Shown here one piece after another: positions 59,663-64,000 of a stretch of 64,000 nt of DNA (position 1 is the stretch's first letter; each line of letters starts with the position of its first letter). The position numbers and the translations under genes were made by a program. The stretch lies in contig NZ_JAUSQU010000001.1 in assembly GCF_030811455.1 (NCBI RefSeq), forward strand, positions 2,046,001 through 2,110,000, given 5' to 3'. The notes under the pieces were generated by a model. That model saw only the letters and a program-made list of their open reading frames with translations, did no database searches and had not been told where the DNA came from. This DNA comes from Streptosporangium lutulentum (GTDB taxonomy: Bacteria; Actinomycetota; Actinomycetes; Streptosporangiales; Streptosporangiaceae).

Positions 59663-61688
59663 CGCCGTCGAGCCCGTGCCGATCGCGGGAGAGGCCACCC
59701 GTCCCACCCGGCTGTGGGTGGGCGTCATCGCGGCGGCCGGGGTCGTGCTCGCCGTCTCGGCGGTCGTGCTCGCCGTCGTCGCCGGCACCGGGTGGCGGAC
59801 CTTCGTCTCCTCCTACACCCTGACCAATCTTGTCATCGGGCTCGGCTTCCTCGCCTCGGGCGCGGTCACCTCGTGGTTCCGCTCGCGCAACGTCATCGGA
59901 CTCCTGTCGCTGGTGTCGGCGTTCGGACATCTGACGACCGCGGCCACGACGATGCTCATGCTGCTCGCTCTCCAGGAGGACTGGCCGTCCCCGGTCGTCC
60001 GCACCCTGTCGACCGTGTCGACGGGAGCCTGGCAGATCGGCCTCACCTGGCTGTTCAACCTCGCCCTCCTGCTCTTCCCCGACGGGCGCCTGCCGAGCAG
60101 GCGCTGGCTTCCGCTGGTCTGGGCCGTCATGGTCAGTGGCGCCTACCAACTGGTGACCGGGGTGCTCTCCGGCGGCTCGGTGCTGGGAGGCTCCGCGGAG
60201 ACCACGTCGATCCTCTCCGTCGGGCTGGCCGTACCCGAGCCGATCAGCGCCGTGATGGACCTCGTCGGCACCGTGGCCGAACTGCTGGTGATCGGCACGC
60301 TCGTGCTCCGCTACCGCCGCGGCGACGAACGCACCCGCCGTCAACTGCTCTGGCTGATCCTGGCCCTGCTGGCCATGCTCGTGCTCAACACGCAGCGCTG
60401 GATCACCGGTGACGGGCCGATCCTGTTCCTGCTGTCGTTCGCACTCATCCCGATCGCGATCGGGATCGCGATCGTCCGGTACGAGCTGTTCGACATCCGG
60501 CTCGTCCTTTCGAGGGCGCTGCTCTACGGCCTGGTCCTGTCGGTGATCGTCGCGGTGTACGCCGGGATCGTCGCCGGATTCTCGCTGCTCGTGCCGGCGG
60601 ACGCCGAGCGCGGCGTGGCGATCGGCGCGGCGATCGTCGTGGCGATCTGTTTCACCCCGCTGCGCCTGCTGCTGCAGCGGATGATCGACCGGGCGTTCTA
60701 CGGCACGCGATCCGATCCGGTGCAGACGGCCTGGCGGGCCGGTGAGCGGCTGCGCCACGACGACGACCTGACCGGGGTGCTCGATCGCACCCGCACCGCC
60801 CTGCGGCTTCCGTGGATCGCGTTGCGCCGGAAGCCCGACGGTGAGGATCTCGCGGTGGCCGGTGCCCCGCCCGATTCGGCGTCCATCGAGATCGCGCTCA
60901 GCTACCGCGGTGATGTGGTCGGGGCCCTCGTCGTGGGACTGCGCCGCGGTGAGTCGCGGCTGCACGACGCCGACCGGCGCACGCTCGAACTCATCGGAAC
61001 CCCGCTCGCGGTCGCGTTGCACGCCACCGCGCTGAGCGAGCAGATCCGGCTCGCCCGCACCGCGACCGTCGAAGCCGGTGCGGCCGAGCGGGTGCGGCTG
61101 CAGCGCGAGCTCCACGACGGTCTCGGTCCGACCCTGACCAGCATCGCCTTCCGCGCCGACGCGGCCTCGAACCTCATCCGCTCGGACGCGGACGGGGCGG
61201 GCCACCTGCTCGGCGAGGTGAGAGGTGATCTCCGCGCCGCGATCGACTCCGTCCGCCGCGTCGTCTACGGGCTGCATCCCATCGAACTCGACGACCTGGG
61301 GCTGGTCGGCGCGCTGAGCCAGAAGGTGACGGAACTCTCCGATCAGACGCGCGGGGGGATCTCCATGGAGCTGGAGGCGTCCCAGTACCTTCCCGCGCTT
61401 TCCCCCGCGATCGAGCTGGCCGCCTACCGCATCGCGAACGAGGCGCTCACGAACGTGCTCCGGCACTCCGACGCGCGCCGCTGCCTGATCACCGTTTCGA
61501 TCGACGGTGAGCTCGTCGTCACCGTCCGTGACGACGGCAGCGCCCCGCCCGCCTGGAACCCCGGGGTGGGCCTGCGTTCGATCTCGGACCGCGCCGAGGA
61601 ACTCGGCGGATCCGCCACCGCCGGACCGGCCGCCGGCGGCTGGGAGGTGAGCGCCCGCCTGCCCCTGCACCCGGATCCCGTGGCCTGA
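59655..61688 (+). CDS. sensor histidine kinase with multi-helix sensor and GAF-like region
   Basis: 677 residues. About eight membrane helices lie in 15-325, then a GAF-like cytosolic region (~340-450), then HisKA_3 with the phospho-His in VRLQRELHDGLGPTLTSIAF (about residue 488). N box: YRIANEALTNVLRHSD; G box: GVGLRSISDRAEELGGSA. It phosphorylates the regulator encoded just before it. GTG at 59655 overlaps that gene. The signal sensed is unknown. Confidence 0.92.
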   Translation: MTDAVEPVPIAGEATRPTRLWVGVIAAAGVVLAVSAVVLAVVAGTGWRTFVSSYTLTNLVIGLGFLASGAVTSWFRSRNVIGLLSLVSAFGHLTTAATTMLMLLALQEDWPSPVVRTLSTVSTGAWQIGLTWLFNLALLLFPDGRLPSRRWLPLVWAVMVSGAYQLVTGVLSGGSVLGGSAETTSILSVGLAVPEPISAVMDLVGTVAELLVIGTLVLRYRRGDERTRRQLLWLILALLAMLVLNTQRWITGDGPILFLLSFALIPIAIGIAIVRYELFDIRLVLSRALLYGLVLSVIVAVYAGIVAGFSLLVPADAERGVAIGAAIVVAICFTPLRLLLQRMIDRAFYGTRSDPVQTAWRAGERLRHDDDLTGVLDRTRTALRLPWIALRRKPDGEDLAVAGAPPDSASIEIALSYRGDVVGALVVGLRRGESRLHDADRRTLELIGTPLAVALHATALSEQIRLARTATVEAGAAERVRLQRELHDGLGPTLTSIAFRADAASNLIRSDADGAGHLLGEVRGDLRAAIDSVRRVVYGLHPIELDDLGLVGALSQKVTELSDQTRGGISMELEASQYLPALSPAIELAAYRIANEALTNVLRHSDARRCLITVSIDGELVVTVRDDGSAPPAWNPGVGLRSISDRAEELGGSATAGPAAGGWEVSARLPLHPDPVA

Positions 61689-61769
61689 AAGCCGGGCCGC
61701 AGGGCCGGGGAAGCCTTGAAACGCAGGGTGGTTATGGTGGAACAGAGCGACGATCGAGGAGGACCTCGG

Positions 61770-62768
61770 ATGAAGAAGCTCATAAACGACCCCCATGATT
61801 TCGTCGACGAGGTCGTCGACGGGTTGCTGCTCGCCCACCCCGACCGCCTGCGAGCCGCGAGCGAGAGCCGCAGGGCGCTGGTGCGTGCCGACGCGCCGGT
61901 CGCCGGGCATGTCGGCATCGTCACCGGTGGTGGCTCGGGCCACCTGCCGGCCTTCCTGGGTTACGTCGGAAGAGGGCTGTGCAGTGGTGTCGCGGTGGGC
62001 AACGTCTTCTCCTCACCGTCGGCGGAGCAGATGTATGAGGCGACCAAGGCCGTCGACGGGGGCGCCGGCGTTCTCTACCTGTACGGCAACTACGTCGGCG
62101 ACTCACTCAACTTCGACCTCGCCGCCGACATGGCCGACCTCGACGGCATCCCGACGCGTACGGTCCGGATCACCGACGACGCGTTGAGCGCACCGCCCGA
62201 GCGCGGCACCGAACGACGCGGGGTCGCGGGCATGGTCTTCGCGTTCAAGATCGCGGGCGCCGCGGCCGAACGCGGCGACTCCCTCGAAAAAGTGTCCGAG
62301 CTGGCCCAGCGCGCGGTCGACAACACCCGCTCCGCCGGGGTCGGGCTCTCGCCGACGATCCTGCCCGAGGCGGGCAGGCCCACCTTCCAGCTCGCCGACG
62401 GCGAGATGGAGATCGGGATCGGCATCCACGGCGAACCGGGATCACGCCGCGGCCCGCTCGAAACCGCGGACGAGGTGGCCGGGACCCTGCTCTCGGTCGT
62501 CCTGGACGATCTCCGGCTCGGGGCGGACGAGCGGGTCGCGGTCCTCGTCAACGGCCTGGGCGCCACTCCCCTGGAGGAGCTGTACCTGATCTACCGCCGC
62601 GTCCACAACGCTCTCGCGGACAAGGGGATCGGCGTGCATCGCCCCTACATCGGCGAATACGCGACGAGCCTCGAAATGGCCGGCGCGTCGGTCACGGTGC
62701 TGCGTCTCGACGACGAGCTGACCGAGCTGCTCGACGCTCCGGCTGATTCCCCGTTCTTCCGGCAGTGA
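61770..62768 (+). CDS. dhaK: dihydroxyacetone kinase, DhaK subunit
   Basis: 332 residues. It starts KKLINDPHDFVDEVVDGLL, with substrate-pocket blocks VTGGGSGHLPAF and GNYVGDSLNFDLA, and the covalent substrate His in GIGIHGEPGS (about residue 222). It holds dihydroxyacetone (or a similar ketose) for phosphorylation. ATG at 61770 with GAGGAGG upstream. Coupled to dhaL 13 bases later. Confidence 0.95.
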   Translation: MKKLINDPHDFVDEVVDGLLLAHPDRLRAASESRRALVRADAPVAGHVGIVTGGGSGHLPAFLGYVGRGLCSGVAVGNVFSSPSAEQMYEATKAVDGGAGVLYLYGNYVGDSLNFDLAADMADLDGIPTRTVRITDDALSAPPERGTERRGVAGMVFAFKIAGAAAERGDSLEKVSELAQRAVDNTRSAGVGLSPTILPEAGRPTFQLADGEMEIGIGIHGEPGSRRGPLETADEVAGTLLSVVLDDLRLGADERVAVLVNGLGATPLEELYLIYRRVHNALADKGIGVHRPYIGEYATSLEMAGASVTVLRLDDELTELLDAPADSPFFRQ

Positions 62769-62781
62769 GGGGAGGGCTGTG

Positions 62782-63414
62782 ATGAGTACTCTCACCGTTC
62801 CCGAGGTCAGCGCCATCCTCGACCGGGCCCTGCGGTCACTGGCCGGGCGGCGTGACCGTCTACGCGATCTCGACGCGGCGGTCGGGGACGGAGACCTCGG
62901 CATCACCGTCGACAAAGGCGCGGCCGCGATCCGGGCCGCGCTGGCCGAGACGCCGCCGGACACGCTCGGCGCGTTGCTGCGAACCGCCGGTGCGGCGTTC
63001 GCCGGCGGCAATCCGTCGACGATGGCCGCGCTGGTGGGCACCGGCCTTCTCGCCGCGGCGAAGGAGGTGGACGGTGAGCGCGAGCTGAGCCCTGAGATCG
63101 CGGTACGGATCGGGGACGCCGCTCAACGGCGTATCGCGGAACGAGGAAAGGCCGCGCCGGGCGACAAGACCGTGCTCGACGCACTCGCTCCGAGTGTGGA
63201 CGCGCTGCGGGAGGCGGGGGAGGGCGAACGCCTGGAGGCGATGATCGCGGCGGCCCGCGAGGGGATCGAGGCGACGACGGACCAGCCCGCTCGCCGGGGG
63301 AGGGCGGCGTGGGTCGGTGAACGGGGCACCGGTCACCCGGACCCCGGCGCCACCGCGTACCTGCTGTTCCTTGAGGACCTGCTGGCGGCGGTGACGGAGG
63401 GGGCGCCGCGGTAG
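62782..63414 (+). CDS. dhaL: dihydroxyacetone kinase, DhaL (nucleotide-binding) subunit
   Basis: 210 residues. Mg/nucleotide Asp cluster DAAVGDGDLGITV near residue 35, then AGAAFAGGNPSTMAALVGTG, GKAAPGDKTVLDALAP and GTGHPDPGATAYLLF. In PTS-linked systems DhaL carries ADP recharged by DhaM; no dhaM is in the window, and this pair may use ATP or a distant partner. ATG at 62782 with GGGGAGGG 5 bases upstream. Confidence 0.94.
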   Translation: MSTLTVPEVSAILDRALRSLAGRRDRLRDLDAAVGDGDLGITVDKGAAAIRAALAETPPDTLGALLRTAGAAFAGGNPSTMAALVGTGLLAAAKEVDGERELSPEIAVRIGDAAQRRIAERGKAAPGDKTVLDALAPSVDALREAGEGERLEAMIAAAREGIEATTDQPARRGRAAWVGERGTGHPDPGATAYLLFLEDLLAAVTEGAPR

Positions 63415-63438
63415 AGGGCGATCCCCCGGAACCGGCGT

Positions 63439-64000
63439 CTACGCGCCGGTGCGACGGCGGACCATCTCCTTGCTCTCCTCCGGCAGCGCGTCGGCGACCA
63501 GCAGCCGGGGCAGCAGGTGCGGTTCCAGCGTCATCGCCCGGAAGGAGAGCGCGACGGTCACGTCGTGGCCGGGCCGGTGCACGATCTCGACCGGGTCGGC
63601 GGCGCTGATCTCGCCGGGCTCGATCACGCGCAGATACGCGCCCGGCCGTGCGGCCTGCGTGAACCGCTTGATCCAGCCTCCACGCTCCAGCCAGCCCTGG
63701 AACGTCGCGCAGGGGAGGCGGGCGCACGACACCTCCAGGACAACCTCCGGCCCGATCCGCCAGCGCTCGCCGATCAGGGCGTCGTTGACGTCCAGCCCCA
63801 GGGTCGTGAGGTTCTCCCCGAAGGCTCCGTTCGGGAGCGGGCCGCCCAACTCGGCCTCCCACCCGTCGAGATCCTCGCGGGCATAGGCGTAGACGGCCTG
63901 GTCGGAGCCGCCGTGGTGCTTCACGTCATAGACCCGGTCACCGGCGAGGCCGACCGCGCCGGTGCCCTTGGGGCCGGGGGCGGTGACGGCGACCGGGCCC
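63439..64000 (-). CDS. MOSC-domain protein, N-terminus beyond the window
   Basis: Open from the right edge; 186 codons visible. GLAGDRVYDVKHHGGSDQAV is the MOSC opening, FGENLTTLGLDVNDALIG the middle, and SCARLPCATFQGW carries the conserved Cys of the family. Relatives (YiiM type) reduce N-hydroxylated bases with molybdenum cofactor. GTG-like codons near 63924 are inside the domain, so the true start lies past 64000. It converges on dhaL. Confidence 0.88.
   Translation of the reverse strand, partial: GPVAVTAPGPKGTGAVGLAGDRVYDVKHHGGSDQAVYAYAREDLDGWEAELGGPLPNGAFGENLTTLGLDVNDALIGERWRIGPEVVLEVSCARLPCATFQGWLERGGWIKRFTQAARPGAYLRVIEPGEISAADPVEIVHRPGHDVTVALSFRAMTLEPHLLPRLLVADALPEESKEMVRRRTGA

Noticed and set aside
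1-64000. tRNA, rRNA and riboswitches
   Set aside because: No cloverleaf-like cluster with CCA end, no rRNA signature and no known riboswitch core was noticed by eye; a covariance-model scan could still find small RNAs.

Overview
The window is high-GC DNA with GTG/TTG starts, many 4-base ATGA/GTGA gene overlaps, strong GGAGG-type ribosome sites and actinobacterial families: a MecA_N-type penicillin-binding protein, Tat-exported enzymes, NarL-type two-component pairs and PadR/XRE/TetR local regulators. It is a chromosomal piece of a filamentous actinomycete; Streptosporangiales is a guess. No rRNA, tRNA or CRISPR array was seen.

Region 1 (1-12.3 kb): end of an ATP-grasp-like gene; an XRE regulator divergent from an MFS exporter whose frame has no stop and runs antisense into the next gene; a sugar ABC importer (binding protein plus two CUT1-type permeases) behind a LacI regulator; divergent from it, through a perfect palindromic operator, a glycogen-debranching-type glucosidase; then a metallo-beta-lactamase-fold hydrolase and a large secreted M14 zinc carboxypeptidase.

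Region 2 (12.3-37 kb): VOC protein, secreted GDPD, secreted double-SH3 protein, ArsR regulator with CDF metal exporter (His-Asp repeat tail), Tat-exported class V aminotransferase, a three-gene set (small membrane protein, cysteine-synthase-like enzyme, MFS exporter) behind a palindrome, methyltransferase, penicillin-binding protein, a TerB/BrxD two-gene cassette, cysteine desulfurase, 2-hydroxyacid dehydrogenase, a beta-helix protein divergent from a TetR with a zinc-ribbon-like tail, lactate permease and two membrane proteins.

Region 3 (37-48.5 kb): a histidine kinase/response regulator pair, then a secreted GDSL hydrolase gene split inside its signal peptide by two identical tandem IS1380-family copies (1656 bp each, CTAA at all three junctions). 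Its missing start is recovered on the far side. Next come an IS630-family element with an A5 slip site, a truncated MFS gene, TetR with an alpha/beta hydrolase, a VOC protein, and PadR with a membrane protein.

Region 4 (48.5-55.4 kb) is a nest of mobile elements between inverted repeats of an IS630-family element with flanking TA. The IS630 transposase is broken one codon from its catalytic Glu by a Tn554-like element (tnpB, tnpA), whose tnpA is itself split by an IS5-like element. A further segment with 14-bp inverted ends holds remnants of a toxin-like gene and a possible partner membrane protein. A frameshifted hypothetical gene sits near the right end.

Region 5 (55.4-64 kb): Lrp regulator divergent from a cytidine-deaminase-fold enzyme, APH(6)-type kinase, two membrane proteins, a NarL regulator/histidine kinase pair, dhaK-dhaL, and a MOSC protein cut by the right edge.
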